From NCBI RefSeq assembly GCF_000025985.1, contig NC_003228.3, forward strand, positions 3,720,001-3,784,000: a DNA stretch of 64,000 nt, in the 5' to 3' direction. A model generated the notes under the pieces. That model had not been told where the DNA came from and did no database searches. It saw only the letters and a program-made list of their open reading frames with translations. The DNA comes from Bacteroides fragilis NCTC 9343 (lineage in GTDB: Bacteria; Bacteroidota; Bacteroidia; Bacteroidales; Bacteroidaceae). Below, piece by piece: positions 37,901 to 51,472 of this stretch; positions within the stretch are counted from its first letter, which is position 1; each line of letters starts with the position of its first letter. The position numbers and the translations under genes were made by a program.

Positions 37901-38124
37901 TGGTAGATGCATCTTACTGCCGACTGAAGTCACTCAGCATCGGTTATACATTGCCTAAAGTGCTGACTCAAAAGGCTTCTATCGAAAAGATACGTATCTA
38001 TTTCACCGGTGAAAACCTTTTCACTATTTCGGATACCCCCGACGGACTCGATCCGGAATTGGATAACCCATACACATATCCGATGCAAAGATCATTATCT
38101 GTTGGTTTAAGTCTCACATTCTAA
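34969..38124 (+). CDS. SusC-like TonB-dependent glycan transporter
   Basis: This 1051-residue receptor has a signal peptide and a carboxypeptidase-like domain (GTVEDALGPVIGASVMVKGT, residues 40-115). A TonB box region (ALEEVVVVGYATVKKANLTG), a plug (SVSVLKDAASASIYGARAAY) and a large barrel ending in LSVGLSLTF follow. It pairs with the SusD gene 14 bases downstream. The complex should import an oligosaccharide that the GH29 and GH2 enzymes of this locus then trim. Confidence 0.96.
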   Translation: MLKITRQVTLLLLAGALSFPAYSYATQATEVLVPEVTQEKVTGTVEDALGPVIGASVMVKGTTNGVITDLEGKFSLNDVKKGDIIVISYIGYVTQEIPYTGKPIQVKLAEDSKALEEVVVVGYATVKKANLTGAVSAVDGKVLEDRPIVNLGQGLQGAIPNLNVTTSGRPGQGSSFNIRGTTAMSGSSPLVLVDGVEMDPNLINPQDVKSVSVLKDAASASIYGARAAYGVVLITTKGGRKDQPTQVSFDASVSFNGPTTRPTYMNSMQYATWMNTAQQNTVGRDYFDAEWMQHIEAYYKDPVNNSPVFIHSDPSISKNGTKYTYAGNTNWMKELYKKNYPVQKYNVNISGGGKKATYYTSLGYTDQGSLIRFGNEQYKKFNVMNNINYDVNDWLHLSMKTSFNRTKLRGLNQDNVHGDNFMGGDTRPIMPVKHPDGNWAGQGDFTNFPAILEDGGSRLTNKNDLWNTITMKLTPIKGMSINMDYTFNYYSENNKVHMKSFDEYGANGQFLQTFAWTNPNSVSQSQANDTYNAFNFFGDYEKTLGKHYLKGMIGYNQESKHTTGFNAGREQLISNDLGSLSYATGDRWVGSSDNSWATRSGFFRINYGYDERYLLEVNGRYDLSSKFPKHDRAVFNPSFSAAWRLSNESWFKSWTNSFFDELKIRGSYGSLGNQALNNGWYAYLSNYSTGQISWIMGSNQPQYVVPGGLVSSSITWETVTQWDLGLDFNFLNSRLKGAFDYYQRRTSDILAAGKILPGVLGANEPQENAAESLTKGWEFEISWNDQLANGFHYTVGFNLSDYQSEVTKFDNESKELGNWYVGQKQGEIWGYETYGLFQSEQEIAGAANQDKVSGGIKLMPGDIRFVDRNNDGVIDWGDNTVDNPGDKKIIGNSTPRYHYGINLGADWKGFDLGIFFQGVGKRDLYLPGTSFRSHYGSEWQVPSAYNNDYWTEENTGAYFPRARFNGGSAINQAQTRYMVDASYCRLKSLSIGYTLPKVLTQKASIEKIRIYFTGENLFTISDTPDGLDPELDNPYTYPMQRSLSVGLSLTF

Positions 38125-38138
38125 ATACAAAGCATCTT

Positions 38139-39830
38139 ATGAAAATCAAATATCTATTCTACATCGGAGTGGCAACACTCGCCCTATCGGGTTGTAATGA
38201 CGGTTTCCTGGAAAGAGCCCCGGAAGCGATCAATGACAAAACCTTCTGGAATACCACAGGAGACTTAGAAACGTATGCCAATCAATTCTACAGTTATCTG
38301 CCCGGAGGTGTAACCTCGATAGCAGATGGTGAAAGTGACAATCAGGTGCCCAACAGTATTCCTCAGTTCTTCTGGAATCAGTTGAGCACCCCTGCGGAAG
38401 CAGCTAGTTGGTGTAATTGGAGTAAAGGCGGATGGCAACCGATCCGGCTAGTCAACTATTTCCTGACTCACTATCAGACCGTAAGCGGTAAGGAGTCGGA
38501 AATCAACCAGTATGTAGCAGAAGTCCGCTTCTTTAAGGCAATGCAATATGCCGGACTGATGAGAACATTCGGTGATATCCCCTGGTTGGATAAAGATCTG
38601 GGTACAGGCGATACGGATATTCTTTACGGTCCGAAACTAAAACGTTATGAAGTGATGGATAAAATCATTGAAGAGTTTGATTTTGCCATCCAATGGTTGC
38701 CCGAAAAACCGGCTACCGGACGTATAGGGAAAGATGTAGCACGCCAACTGAAAGCCAGAACTTGCCTGCACGAAGGTACATACTATAAGTATCATACCGA
38801 ATTGGGATGGACAGACAAAGCTGACCGCCTGCTGAAAATGGCTGCTGATGAAACAGATGCAATCATGGCAACCGGTAAATACGAAATCTATAACACCGGA
38901 CATCCGGAAAAAGACTATTATGACGTATTTGTGATGGAAGACAAAACGAATCTGAAAGAGGCCATTCTCCCGGTCACCTATCTGGATGGTAAAAGAAAAC
39001 ATGGCATGAGCCGTACGCTGGCAGAAGCAAACACAGGTTTCTCAAAAGATTTTGTAGAAAGCTATCTGTGCCTAAATGGTAAACCCATTACAGGAAACGA
39101 CCAGTATAAAGGGGATACCAATATGAAGGATGAAACGACCGACCGCGATCCGCGCCTGAAGCAAACCATTCTGACTTGGGACTTTCCGACACGAGTAACT
39201 GTAGCCACCAATGACAGTACATACATCGAGAAAGAAGAAGACTTCATTTCACAATACTGCCTGACCGGATATAAATCCATCAAATACTTCATACCGACAG
39301 ACAAAGCTTTCGAAGCAAACAATAATACTTATGACGGCATTGCCTATCGCTATGCAGAAACCTTGCTGATAAACGCAGAGGCTAAAGCCGAGCTGGGAAC
39401 GATTACGCAAGCGGATCTGAACAAAACCATCAACGTATTGCGTGACCGGGCGGGCATGCCGCACCTGACACTGGAAGTTGGTTTCACCGATCCCAACTGG
39501 CCGGCATGGGGATACAGCCTGACTCCGCTGTTACAAGAGATTCGCCGCGAACGCCGTATCGAGCTGGCCGGAGAGGGATTCCGTTGGGACGACCTGGCCC
39601 GTTGGAAAGCCGGTGCAATCTGTAACAACGTGAAGACATACATCGGAAAACGTGAGCCTTATAAAGAAGGCCAATACGCGATTGTATATCCTGCTTATAC
39701 CAATGATAACTACTCTTATGAAGCCGGCAAGAGCCGCACCTGGAATGACAGACTCTACTTGCGTCCGATACCGACCGGGGAACTTCAGAGAAATGATAAC
39801 CTTCTCCCGCAAAATCCGGGATGGGAATAA
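38139..39830 (+). CDS. SusD-like glycan-binding lipoprotein
   Basis: This 563-residue lipoprotein has lipobox LALSGC and the SusD fold signatures: DGFLERAPEAINDKTFWNT at the N-terminus, VRFFKAMQYAGLMRTFGDIP with TPR-like helices, and the late IRRERRIELAGEGFRWDDL. It should cap the SusC-like barrel on the cell surface. A terminator follows within 20 bases. Confidence 0.96.
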   Translation: MKIKYLFYIGVATLALSGCNDGFLERAPEAINDKTFWNTTGDLETYANQFYSYLPGGVTSIADGESDNQVPNSIPQFFWNQLSTPAEAASWCNWSKGGWQPIRLVNYFLTHYQTVSGKESEINQYVAEVRFFKAMQYAGLMRTFGDIPWLDKDLGTGDTDILYGPKLKRYEVMDKIIEEFDFAIQWLPEKPATGRIGKDVARQLKARTCLHEGTYYKYHTELGWTDKADRLLKMAADETDAIMATGKYEIYNTGHPEKDYYDVFVMEDKTNLKEAILPVTYLDGKRKHGMSRTLAEANTGFSKDFVESYLCLNGKPITGNDQYKGDTNMKDETTDRDPRLKQTILTWDFPTRVTVATNDSTYIEKEEDFISQYCLTGYKSIKYFIPTDKAFEANNNTYDGIAYRYAETLLINAEAKAELGTITQADLNKTINVLRDRAGMPHLTLEVGFTDPNWPAWGYSLTPLLQEIRRERRIELAGEGFRWDDLARWKAGAICNNVKTYIGKREPYKEGQYAIVYPAYTNDNYSYEAGKSRTWNDRLYLRPIPTGELQRNDNLLPQNPGWE

Positions 39831-39846
39831 TTGCTTTTTAGTTAGT

Positions 39847-39882
39847 CCCCGGAACGAGTTTCCGGGGATTTTTTTATCTTTG
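39847..39882 (+). terminator. Terminator after SusD, overlapping a -7 box for GH29
   Basis: CCCCGGAA and TTCCGGGG form a stem with a 5-base loop, followed by AT7. The T-tract runs directly into TATCTTTG (39875-39882), a perfect -7 box 25 bases before the fucosidase ATG. GH29 may thus be read both by read-through and from its own start. Confidence 0.65.
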
Positions 39883-39906
39883 CACCATTAACCCTTTTAA
39901 CATATC

Positions 39907-41787
39907 ATGAAAATAAACAAACTACTGTATGCCGGAGCCGCCCTGACCCTACTTGGCGCCTGCGCTCCAACTGTGAAAGCTCCCGAAGCCATCTTACCCG
40001 TTCCCGAAGAGAAACAAGTAGACTGGCAGAAAATGGAAACGTATGCTTTCGTTCACTTTGGTCTGAACACCTTCAACGACCGGGAATGGGGATACGGCGA
40101 TTCGGAACCGAAAACGTTCAATCCAACCAAACTGGACTGTGAACAATGGGTGAAAACGTTTGTCGAATCAGGCATGAAGGGTGTGATCCTCACCGCCAAG
40201 CATCATGACGGTTTCTGCCTGTGGCCCACCCAATTGACGGAGTATTGCATCCGCAATACTCCTTATAAAGACGGAAAAGGGGACATCGTCGGCGAGCTGG
40301 CTGCCGCTTGTAAGAAATATGGCATCAAGTTCGCTGTTTACCTCTCTCCATGGGACAGGCACCAGGCCAATTACGGCACACCGGAATACGTAGATTACTT
40401 CCATAAACAACTGACTGAATTGATGACCAACTATGGTGAAGTATTCGAAGTATGGTTTGACGGGGCCAACGGAGGTGACGGATGGTATGGCGGAGCCAAA
40501 GACAGCCGTACTATTGATCGTAAGACCTACTACAATTATCCGCGAATTTACGAAATACTGGACAAGCTTCAGCCACAAGCTATCGTCTTCTCCGACGGAG
40601 GTCCCGGTTGCCGTTGGGTGGGTAATGAAAACGGATTTGCCGGAGCCACCAACTGGTCATTCCTGCGTGCAGGTGAAGTGTATCCGGGTTATCCGAAATA
40701 TCGCGAACTGCAATACGGACATGCCGACGGCAACCAATGGGTACCGGCAGAATGTGACGTCTCCATCCGTCCGGGCTGGTTCTATCATCCGGAAGAAGAC
40801 GACCGGGTAAAAACCGTAGAGCAATTAACGGACCTTTATTACCGGAGCGTGGGACACAACGCCACCCTCCTGCTTAACTTCCCCGTTGACCGCGACGGTC
40901 TGATCCACCCGATCGATTCGGCCAATGCAGTAAACTTCCACAAGAATGTACAAAAGCAGTTGGCACACAATCTGCTTGCCGGCATCCGTCCCAAAGCCTC
41001 GGATGAACGAGGAGGACAATTCTCTGCCAAAGCCGCAACAGACGAAAGCTGGGATACTTACTGGGCTACCAATGACGGCGTGACTGCCGCAGATATAGAG
41101 TTCGACTTTCCGAAAACAGAGAAGGTCAACCGTATGATGATCCAGGAATATATCCCGTTGGGACAACGTGTCAAATCGTTCATCGTGGAATATGATAAAG
41201 ACGGGAAATGGCTTCCGGTCAAACTCAATGAAGAGACTACCACCGTGGGCTACAAACGTTTATTGCGCTTTGAAACCGTTTCGACCGATAAACTCCGCAT
41301 ACGTTTCACTGATGCACGTGCCTGCCTTTGTATCAATAATATAGAGGCCTATTATGCAGGTGAAACAGCCGACACATTCACCGTGGAAGCAAAAGAACTG
41401 AAAAGTTATCCGTTTACACTTGTCGGAGTACCCGAAGAAGAAACTAAAAAATGCATGGATAAAGACAAGAACACCACTGCTTTTGTCGAGGGAGATGCAT
41501 TGGTGATCGATCTGGGAGAAGAACGTACCATCACCTCTTTCCATTATCTACCGGATCAGAGTGAATACAACAAAGGATTGATTTCCTCTTATGAACTATC
41601 TGTGGGTACCGAAGCAAATGCGGTAAACCGGATAGTAGCCCAAGGAGAATTCTCAAATATTAAAAACAATCCGATTCTACAGTCCGTCTACTTCACTCCG
41701 GTGAAAGCACGATACCTCTCTCTGAAACCGACCAAAATGGTAACTGAAGGAGAAACTATGGGATTTGCAGAAATAGGAATCCAATAA
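39907..41787 (+). CDS. GH29 alpha-L-fucosidase lipoprotein with discoidin-like C-terminus
   Basis: This 626-residue lipoprotein has lipobox LLGAC and a GH29 catalytic domain (residues 30-340): ILTAKHHDGFCLWPT and the nucleophile Asp185 in EVWFDGANGG. The C-terminal 270 residues hold one or two F5/8 type C-like modules (AATDESWDTYWATNDGVTAA; KNTTAFVEGDALVIDLGEER). It should remove terminal alpha-linked fucose. The acid/base residue is not conserved at sequence level in this family, so the subgroup and linkage cannot be assigned. Confidence 0.92.
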   Translation: MKINKLLYAGAALTLLGACAPTVKAPEAILPVPEEKQVDWQKMETYAFVHFGLNTFNDREWGYGDSEPKTFNPTKLDCEQWVKTFVESGMKGVILTAKHHDGFCLWPTQLTEYCIRNTPYKDGKGDIVGELAAACKKYGIKFAVYLSPWDRHQANYGTPEYVDYFHKQLTELMTNYGEVFEVWFDGANGGDGWYGGAKDSRTIDRKTYYNYPRIYEILDKLQPQAIVFSDGGPGCRWVGNENGFAGATNWSFLRAGEVYPGYPKYRELQYGHADGNQWVPAECDVSIRPGWFYHPEEDDRVKTVEQLTDLYYRSVGHNATLLLNFPVDRDGLIHPIDSANAVNFHKNVQKQLAHNLLAGIRPKASDERGGQFSAKAATDESWDTYWATNDGVTAADIEFDFPKTEKVNRMMIQEYIPLGQRVKSFIVEYDKDGKWLPVKLNEETTTVGYKRLLRFETVSTDKLRIRFTDARACLCINNIEAYYAGETADTFTVEAKELKSYPFTLVGVPEEETKKCMDKDKNTTAFVEGDALVIDLGEERTITSFHYLPDQSEYNKGLISSYELSVGTEANAVNRIVAQGEFSNIKNNPILQSVYFTPVKARYLSLKPTKMVTEGETMGFAEIGIQ

Positions 41788-41799
41788 CAACATTATTCC

Positions 41800-41841
41800 G
41801 GAGGTATGCCGGAAGTTTTCATAAATCTGAGGCATACCTCC
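41800..41841 (+). terminator. Terminator after the GH29 gene
   Basis: GGAGGTATGCC (41800-41810) and its exact complement (41831-41841) form an 11-bp stem with a 20-base loop, 12 bases after the stop. The T-tract is poor. Confidence 0.6.
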
Positions 41842-42186
41842 AATATTCTACTCTTTCCCTCTTTTCTCAATAGATACCTTATAAGAAAGATCGTACCGGC
41901 GGGCAAGAACGCTACTGACCTACTCCGGCAACGAAGATTTTATCAATAAAACATTCCCGAATTAAAAGATCTGAAAGCTGACGATAACCCTGTATTCATG
42001 ATCGTAAGACCCCGACAAGTTGCTCAGAATCCTTAAACTTGTGCATTTTTCAGATAGATTTCTTGTCAGAACCAAGCGTTTGCTTAAATTTGCAGGCTGA
42101 TAGTTAACCGGATAGTGAATAGCAAGAACCTTACTACTGACTACTGGCTGCTAACTTGTAGAAATACTAATACTAAAATTAATAAC
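41842..42186. other. Gap before etfB
   Basis: The rest of the gap between GH29 and etfB is unremarkable apart from the etfB promoter. No gene is seen. Confidence 0.5.
42062..42092 (+). promoter_or_regulatory. Promoter of the etf/acyl-CoA dehydrogenase operon
   Basis: CTTG, 19 bases, TAAATTTG. The leader to ATG 42187 is about 85 bases. Confidence 0.5.
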
Positions 42187-43059
42187 ATGAGTTTGAAAAT
42201 TGTTGTATTGGCAAAACAAGTTCCCGACACACGAAACGTTGGGAAAGATGCCATGAAAGCCGACGGAACTATTAACCGTGCGGCACTCCCTGCCATCTTC
42301 AACCCCGAAGACCTGAATGCTCTAGAACAGGCTCTCCGACTGAAAGATGCTCACCCAGGCTCTACCGTTACCATCCTGACCATGGGACCGGGACGTGCAG
42401 CTGACATTATTCGTGAAGGACTTTTCCGTGGTGCCGATAACGGTTATTTGCTGACAGACCGTGCTTTTGCCGGTGCTGATACGCTGGCTACTTCGTACGC
42501 TCTGGCAACAGCCATCAAGAAAATAGGTGAATATGACATCATCATCGGCGGTCGTCAGGCTATCGATGGAGATACGGCACAGGTAGGACCGCAGGTTGCA
42601 GAAAAGCTGGGACTGACTCAGATTACGTATGCCGAAGAGATCCTGAAAGTAGGTGACGGAAGCATCACCGTAAAACGCCACATCGACGGCGGTGTGGAAA
42701 CAGTAGAAGGACCCTTGCCCATCGTTATCACTGTCAACGGAAGTGCAGCTCCCTGCCGCCCGCGCAATGCTAAACTGGTTCAGAAGTACAAACACGCCAA
42801 AACCATTACCGAGAAGCAACAGGGTAACCTGGACTACACCGACCTGTACGACACCCGTGACTACCTGAATCTGGTGGAATGGAGCGTAGCAGACGTAAAC
42901 GGTGATCTGAAACAATGCGGCCTCAGCGGTTCGCCGACAAAGGTAAAAGCGATCCAGAACATCGTGTTCCAAGCGAAAGAGAGTAAAACCATCAGCGGCA
43001 GCGACCGTGAAGTGGAAGAACTGATTGTTGAACTGTTGGAGAACCACACTATTGGATAA
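42187..43059 (+). CDS. etfB: Electron transfer flavoprotein, beta subunit
   Basis: The open frame begins at 42115, but ATG 42187 starts the conserved EtfB N-terminus (MSLKIVVLAKQVPDTRNV). The 290-residue product has the nucleotide-binding segment (GRQAIDGDTAQVGPQVAEKL) of the subunit. With EtfA it carries electrons from the acyl-CoA dehydrogenase in the same operon. Some anaerobes use EtfAB for electron bifurcation; whether this pair does so is not decided by what I can see. Confidence 0.95.
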   Translation: MSLKIVVLAKQVPDTRNVGKDAMKADGTINRAALPAIFNPEDLNALEQALRLKDAHPGSTVTILTMGPGRAADIIREGLFRGADNGYLLTDRAFAGADTLATSYALATAIKKIGEYDIIIGGRQAIDGDTAQVGPQVAEKLGLTQITYAEEILKVGDGSITVKRHIDGGVETVEGPLPIVITVNGSAAPCRPRNAKLVQKYKHAKTITEKQQGNLDYTDLYDTRDYLNLVEWSVADVNGDLKQCGLSGSPTKVKAIQNIVFQAKESKTISGSDREVEELIVELLENHTIG

Positions 43060-43074
43060 GAGGAGAGAAAAGAT

Positions 43075-44094
43075 ATGAATAACTTATTTGTATATTGCGA
43101 AATAGAAGACGGCATCGTCGCAGACGTAAGCCTCGAACTTCTGACAAAAGGACGCTCGTTAGCCAATCAGTTGGGTTGCCAGCTCGAAGCAGTCGTTGCC
43201 GGAACCGGACTTAAAGATATTGAAAAACAGATCCTCCCGTACGGAGTAGACAAACTCCATGTATTCGACGGTGAAGGACTTTATCCTTATACTTCACTCC
43301 CCCACACTTCAATCCTGGTCAATCTGTTCAAAGAAGAACAACCGCAAATCTGCCTGATGGGTGCAACCGTTATCGGTCGTGACCTCGGTCCGCGCGTATC
43401 CTCAGCCCTGACCAGTGGTCTGACAGCCGACTGTACATCATTGGAAATAGGCGATCACGAAGATAAGAAAGAAGGCAAGGTCTACAAGAACCTGCTTTAT
43501 CAGATTCGTCCTGCATTCGGTGGCAACATCGTTGCTACCATTGTCAACCCCGAACACCGTCCTCAAATGGCAACCGTTCGCGAAGGAGTGATGAAAAAAG
43601 CCATTCTGGCAGCAGACTACAAAGGTGAAGTAATCCATCATGATGTGAAGAAATATGTAGCCGACACCGATTACGTAGTGAAAGTCATCGAACGTCATGT
43701 AGAAAAAGCAAAGAACAACCTGAAGGGTTCTCCCATCATCATCGCCGGTGGTTATGGTGTAGGTTCGAAAGAAAACTTCAACTTGCTGTTTGATCTTGCA
43801 AAGGTATTAAACGCAGAAGTAGGTGCCAGCCGTGCAGCCGTAGACGCAGGTTTCGTTGAGCACGACCGCCAGATCGGACAGACCGGTGTTACGGTACGTC
43901 CCAAACTCTATATTGCCTGCGGTATCTCCGGACAGATTCAGCACATCGCCGGTATGCAGGAAAGCGGTATCATCATCTCTATCAACAACGATCCGTCAGC
44001 TCCGATCAATACGATTGCAGACTATGTAATCAACGGAACCATCGAAGAAGTTGTACCGAAGATGATTAAGTATTATAAACAAAACAGTAAGTAA
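43075..44094 (+). CDS. etfA: Electron transfer flavoprotein, alpha subunit
   Basis: This 339-residue protein has the EtfA C-terminal FAD-binding signature (VGASRAAVDAGFVEHDRQIG; KLYIACGISGQIQHIAGMQE; INNDPSAPI). The N-terminal half carries GRSLANQLG. It starts 15 bases after etfB and ends 3 bases before the dehydrogenase ATG, so it is translated as part of the operon. Confidence 0.95.
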   Translation: MNNLFVYCEIEDGIVADVSLELLTKGRSLANQLGCQLEAVVAGTGLKDIEKQILPYGVDKLHVFDGEGLYPYTSLPHTSILVNLFKEEQPQICLMGATVIGRDLGPRVSSALTSGLTADCTSLEIGDHEDKKEGKVYKNLLYQIRPAFGGNIVATIVNPEHRPQMATVREGVMKKAILAADYKGEVIHHDVKKYVADTDYVVKVIERHVEKAKNNLKGSPIIIAGGYGVGSKENFNLLFDLAKVLNAEVGASRAAVDAGFVEHDRQIGQTGVTVRPKLYIACGISGQIQHIAGMQESGIIISINNDPSAPINTIADYVINGTIEEVVPKMIKYYKQNSK

Positions 44095-44097
44095 GAA

Positions 44098-45801
44098 ATG
44101 GCTAACTTTTATTTAGATACTCCGGAACTCAAGCATCACTTGAACCATCCGTTGATGAAGAGAATTGTTGAGCTGAAAGAGCGCAACTATGCTGATAAAG
44201 ATAAATTCGACTATGCTCCGGTAGACTTCGAAGACGCAATGGACAGCTACGACAAAGTGCTGGAAATTGTAGGAGAAATCTGTGGTGACATCATCGCTCC
44301 CAATGCAGAAGGTGTCGATCATGAAGGCCCGGTCTGCGCCGACAATCGTGTGACCTATGCCAGCGGGACTACCCGGAACCTGGATGCCTGCCGCAAAGCA
44401 GGGCTGATGGGCATGGCTATGCCCCGCCGTTTTGGAGGCTTGAACTTCCCGATCACTCCGTACATTATGGCTGCCGATATCGTGAGCCGCAGTGATGCCG
44501 GTTTCGAGAACCTGTGGGGATTGCAGGATTGTGCTGAAACCATTTACGAATTTGCCAACGAAGAACAGAAGCAACGTTATATCACCCGCGTATGCCAGGG
44601 TGAAACCATGTCAATGGACCTGACGGAACCGGATGCAGGTTCCGATCTCCAGTCTGTCATGTTGAAAGCCACTTACAGTGAAAAAGACCAATGCTGGTAT
44701 CTGAACGGAGTGAAACGCTTCATCACAAACGGTGATGCCGATATTCACCTCGTACTGGCACGTTCGGAAGAAGGAACACACGACGGACGCGGTCTTTCCA
44801 TGTTCATCTACGACAAGCGCAATGGTGGAGTAAACGTACGCCGTATTGAGAACAAAATGGGTATCAAAGGCTCTCCTACCTGCGAGTTGGTATATAAAAA
44901 TGCCAAGGCCGAACTTTGCGGTGACCGCAAACTGGGTCTGATCAAATATGTAATGGCGTTGATGAACGGTGCCCGCCTGGGTATTGCCGCTCAGTCGGTA
45001 GGATTGTCACAGGCTGCTTACAATGAAGCTCTGGCTTATGCCAAAGATCGTAAACAGTTCGGTAAGGCAATCATCGAATTCCCCGCCGTGGCCGAAATAC
45101 TTTCTCTGATGAAAGCCAAACTGGATGCTTCCCGTTCACTGTTGTACGAGACAGCCCGTTTCGTAGACGTTTACAAAGCACTGGACGACATTGCCAAGGA
45201 GCGCAAACTGACTCCGGAAGAACGTGCCGAACAGAAAACATTCGCTAAACTGGCTGACGCCTTCACCCCGCTGGGCAAAGGCATGGGCAGTGAGTTTGCC
45301 AACCAGAACGCTTACGACTGTATTCAGATTCACGGCGGTTCGGGCTTTATGAAAGATTATGCCTGCGAACGTATTTACCGTGATTCACGTATCACTTCCA
45401 TTTACGAGGGTACCACTCAGTTGCAGGTTGTGGCCGCCATCCGTTATGTAACGACCGGCGCTTACCTGGCCCGTATCCAGGAATACGAGAATATGCCGGT
45501 AGCTCCCGAACTGGAAGGCTTACAGAACCGTCTGAAAAGCATGGCAAGCAAATACGCGGCTTGTGTGACTCAAATCACAGAGGCAAAAGATCAGGAACTG
45601 CTCGACTTCTGTGCACGCCGCCTCGTAGAAATGGCAGCTCACATCATCATGGGTCACCTGATGGTACAGGACGCTTCAAAGAGCGATCTGTTCTCTGAAT
45701 CGGCTCAAGTATATGTACGCTATGCAGAAGCTGAAGTAGAAAAACATATCAACTTTATCCGCAAATTCGATAAAGACGATCTGGCTTACTACAGAAAGTA
45801 A
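44098..45801 (+). CDS. Acyl-CoA dehydrogenase
   Basis: This 567-residue flavoenzyme has the FAD-dehydrogenase signatures: TEPDAGSDLQS (middle domain), AIIEFPAVAEILSLMKAKLD and the C-terminal YEGTTQL with Glu437 as the expected catalytic base. It is longer than classical medium-chain enzymes (about 380 residues) because of a C-terminal extension (residues 460-567), like the long acyl-CoA dehydrogenases of Bacteroidetes and the DmdC type. With EtfAB it should oxidise an acyl-CoA or reduce an enoyl-CoA; the substrate is not known. Confidence 0.93.
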   Translation: MANFYLDTPELKHHLNHPLMKRIVELKERNYADKDKFDYAPVDFEDAMDSYDKVLEIVGEICGDIIAPNAEGVDHEGPVCADNRVTYASGTTRNLDACRKAGLMGMAMPRRFGGLNFPITPYIMAADIVSRSDAGFENLWGLQDCAETIYEFANEEQKQRYITRVCQGETMSMDLTEPDAGSDLQSVMLKATYSEKDQCWYLNGVKRFITNGDADIHLVLARSEEGTHDGRGLSMFIYDKRNGGVNVRRIENKMGIKGSPTCELVYKNAKAELCGDRKLGLIKYVMALMNGARLGIAAQSVGLSQAAYNEALAYAKDRKQFGKAIIEFPAVAEILSLMKAKLDASRSLLYETARFVDVYKALDDIAKERKLTPEERAEQKTFAKLADAFTPLGKGMGSEFANQNAYDCIQIHGGSGFMKDYACERIYRDSRITSIYEGTTQLQVVAAIRYVTTGAYLARIQEYENMPVAPELEGLQNRLKSMASKYAACVTQITEAKDQELLDFCARRLVEMAAHIIMGHLMVQDASKSDLFSESAQVYVRYAEAEVEKHINFIRKFDKDDLAYYRK

Positions 45802-45820
45802 AGAGTTTACTCCAATACTA

Positions 45821-45857
45821 AAAAAGGGATTCGGACGACCGGATCCCTTTTCTTTTT
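45821..45857 (+). terminator. Terminator after the etf operon
   Basis: AAAAGGGAT-CGG pairs with CCG-ATCCCTTTT across ACGA, with one bulge on each side, followed by CTTTTT. It lies 20 bases after the stop. Confidence 0.75.
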
Positions 45858-46012
45858 GCATTACGGGAGGGCAACAAGGCATTTTATCCTCCGAAAATAC
45901 CCAATTAATGTCAAATGATTTGGCTATGTGGCTGGTTTTTACGAATATTGCAACAAAATTAAAGAGATACCGGATTACGGCTCAATATGACACGAAAAAC
46001 TTCAGTAAATAA

Positions 46013-50059
<4,047 letters not shown>

Positions 50060-50073
50060 GCACAGGCAAGCAT

Positions 50074-50137
50074 AAAAAACAGAGCCTTTATCAGGGCGGA
50101 ACAGACACTCTGTCCGCCCTTGATAAAGGCTCTGTTT
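50074..50137. terminator. Bidirectional terminator between GH2 and the chaperone operon
   Basis: AACAGAGCCTTTATC and GATAAAGGCTCTGTT pair, and GGGCGGA pairs with TCCGCCC inside, with short interior bulges. The outer ends are A-rich on the left and T-rich on the right, so it can end transcription from both sides. Confidence 0.85.
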
Positions 50138-50203
50138 ATATGATATAGAGGCTCCGGCCGAAACCATCGGGACCTCAGTATTTCAACACATGAAACAATC
50201 TTT

Positions 50204-50515
50204 TCACCAATCCTCCATAATGCCTTCTCTCTTAAAGACAATAAGCTGGTTCCGGAGCGAACTGATTTCCCTTCGCATGATTTCCATCCTTTCCAGCAAA
50301 TGATGAATGGCATCGATACCTTCCATATTGATGGACAGGTCATAATACATACGGCTGTATCGTTCCACATCCGGAAGTTGCGACGCAAGCAGATAGTGCT
50401 CGCCTCCCTCGGTGCGTACCTCAATCAAGCCACCTTCCTCTAACAGGTCGATAAATGAAGGCTCAATATGACATTTGTGACAGTATTCACTGACAATTAT
50501 TAATTCGGTCTGCAT
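50204..50515 (-). CDS. CbpM-like chaperone modulator
   Basis: This 103-residue protein has a MerR-like N-terminal winged helix (EYCHKCHIEPSFIDLLEEGG) and a C-terminal coiled coil (LLERMEIMRREISSLRNQLI). It matches the CbpM family, which binds CbpA J-domains and inhibits them. It lies 15 bases after the CbpA-like DnaJ gene on the same strand, as in the known pair. Confidence 0.88.
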   Translation of the reverse strand: MQTELIIVSEYCHKCHIEPSFIDLLEEGGLIEVRTEGGEHYLLASQLPDVERYSRMYYDLSINMEGIDAIHHLLERMEIMRREISSLRNQLIVFKREGIMEDW

Positions 50516-50530
50516 AGTGCTCTTTCATTA

Positions 50531-51472
50531 TTAGTTCATACTCTGTTGTAACTCTCTGAACAGTTCTTTCTGCCTATCTGTCAGATTGGTAGGTATCTTG
50601 ACTGAATAAGTGATGATCAAGTCGCCAAACTGTCCTTCTTTTTTATAAACGGGAAAACCTTTACCTTTCAGGCGCACTTTCGTTCCATTCTGGGTTTCGG
50701 GCTTTATCTTCAGTTTCACTTTACCTTCCAGTGTATCGATCACCTTCTCACCACCCAGTACGGCAGTATAAAGATCCATCTCCACATCCACATACAGGTC
50801 GTCTCCAAGACGCTTGAATACAGAGTCTTCGGCTATCTTGAAAGTGATATACAGGTCTCCTGCAGGGCCACCGTTGATGCCTTCGCCTCCGTATCCCTTC
50901 AACTTAATCACCTGTCCGTCGGCTACACCGGCCGGTATCGTAATACGAACCTGTTTGCCATTCACATTCAACACCTGTTTGTGGGTCCGGGCCGCATCGC
51001 GAAGAGACAGGTGCAATTCTGCATTAAAATCTTGTCCTCGGAAGCCTGCATTGCCTCGTCCGCCTCCTCCTCTATGTCCGAACATAGATTCAAAGAAGTC
51101 CGAGAATCCTCCGGCATCACCACCCGAGAACCCCTCTCCATCGGACGAGTACCAATAAGAACCGCCGTCTCCGCCAAAGCCGGAGAATCCTCCTCCGCCT
51201 CCACCGGCATGCTGCCGCGCCTTCTTCTGCGCTTCGAATTCGTCCGCATGTTTCCAATGTTCGCCGTATTCGTCGTACTTTTTCCTTTTCTCCGGATCGC
51301 TCAATACTTCGTTAGCTTCATTAATCTCCTGAAACTTATCCTTAGCGCTTGGGTCATTAGGATTCAGGTCCGGATGATATTTACGGGCCAATTTACGGAA
51401 AGCCTTTTTAATATCATCCTGAGAAGCATTTTTGTCAACTCCGAGAATCTTGTAATAATCTATATAAGCCAT
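50531..51472 (-). CDS. CbpA-like DnaJ chaperone
   Basis: This 313-residue protein has an N-terminal J-domain with HPD at residues 33-35, a Gly/Phe/Ser-rich linker (residues 80-150) and the two beta-sandwich substrate-binding domains. It has no zinc finger, so it is class II (CbpA-type). It should pair with DnaK, with CbpM as its regulator. It has no DnaK gene in the window. Confidence 0.92.
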   Translation of the reverse strand: MAYIDYYKILGVDKNASQDDIKKAFRKLARKYHPDLNPNDPSAKDKFQEINEANEVLSDPEKRKKYDEYGEHWKHADEFEAQKKARQHAGGGGGGFSGFGGDGGSYWYSSDGEGFSGGDAGGFSDFFESMFGHRGGGGRGNAGFRGQDFNAELHLSLRDAARTHKQVLNVNGKQVRITIPAGVADGQVIKLKGYGGEGINGGPAGDLYITFKIAEDSVFKRLGDDLYVDVEMDLYTAVLGGEKVIDTLEGKVKLKIKPETQNGTKVRLKGKGFPVYKKEGQFGDLIITYSVKIPTNLTDRQKELFRELQQSMN

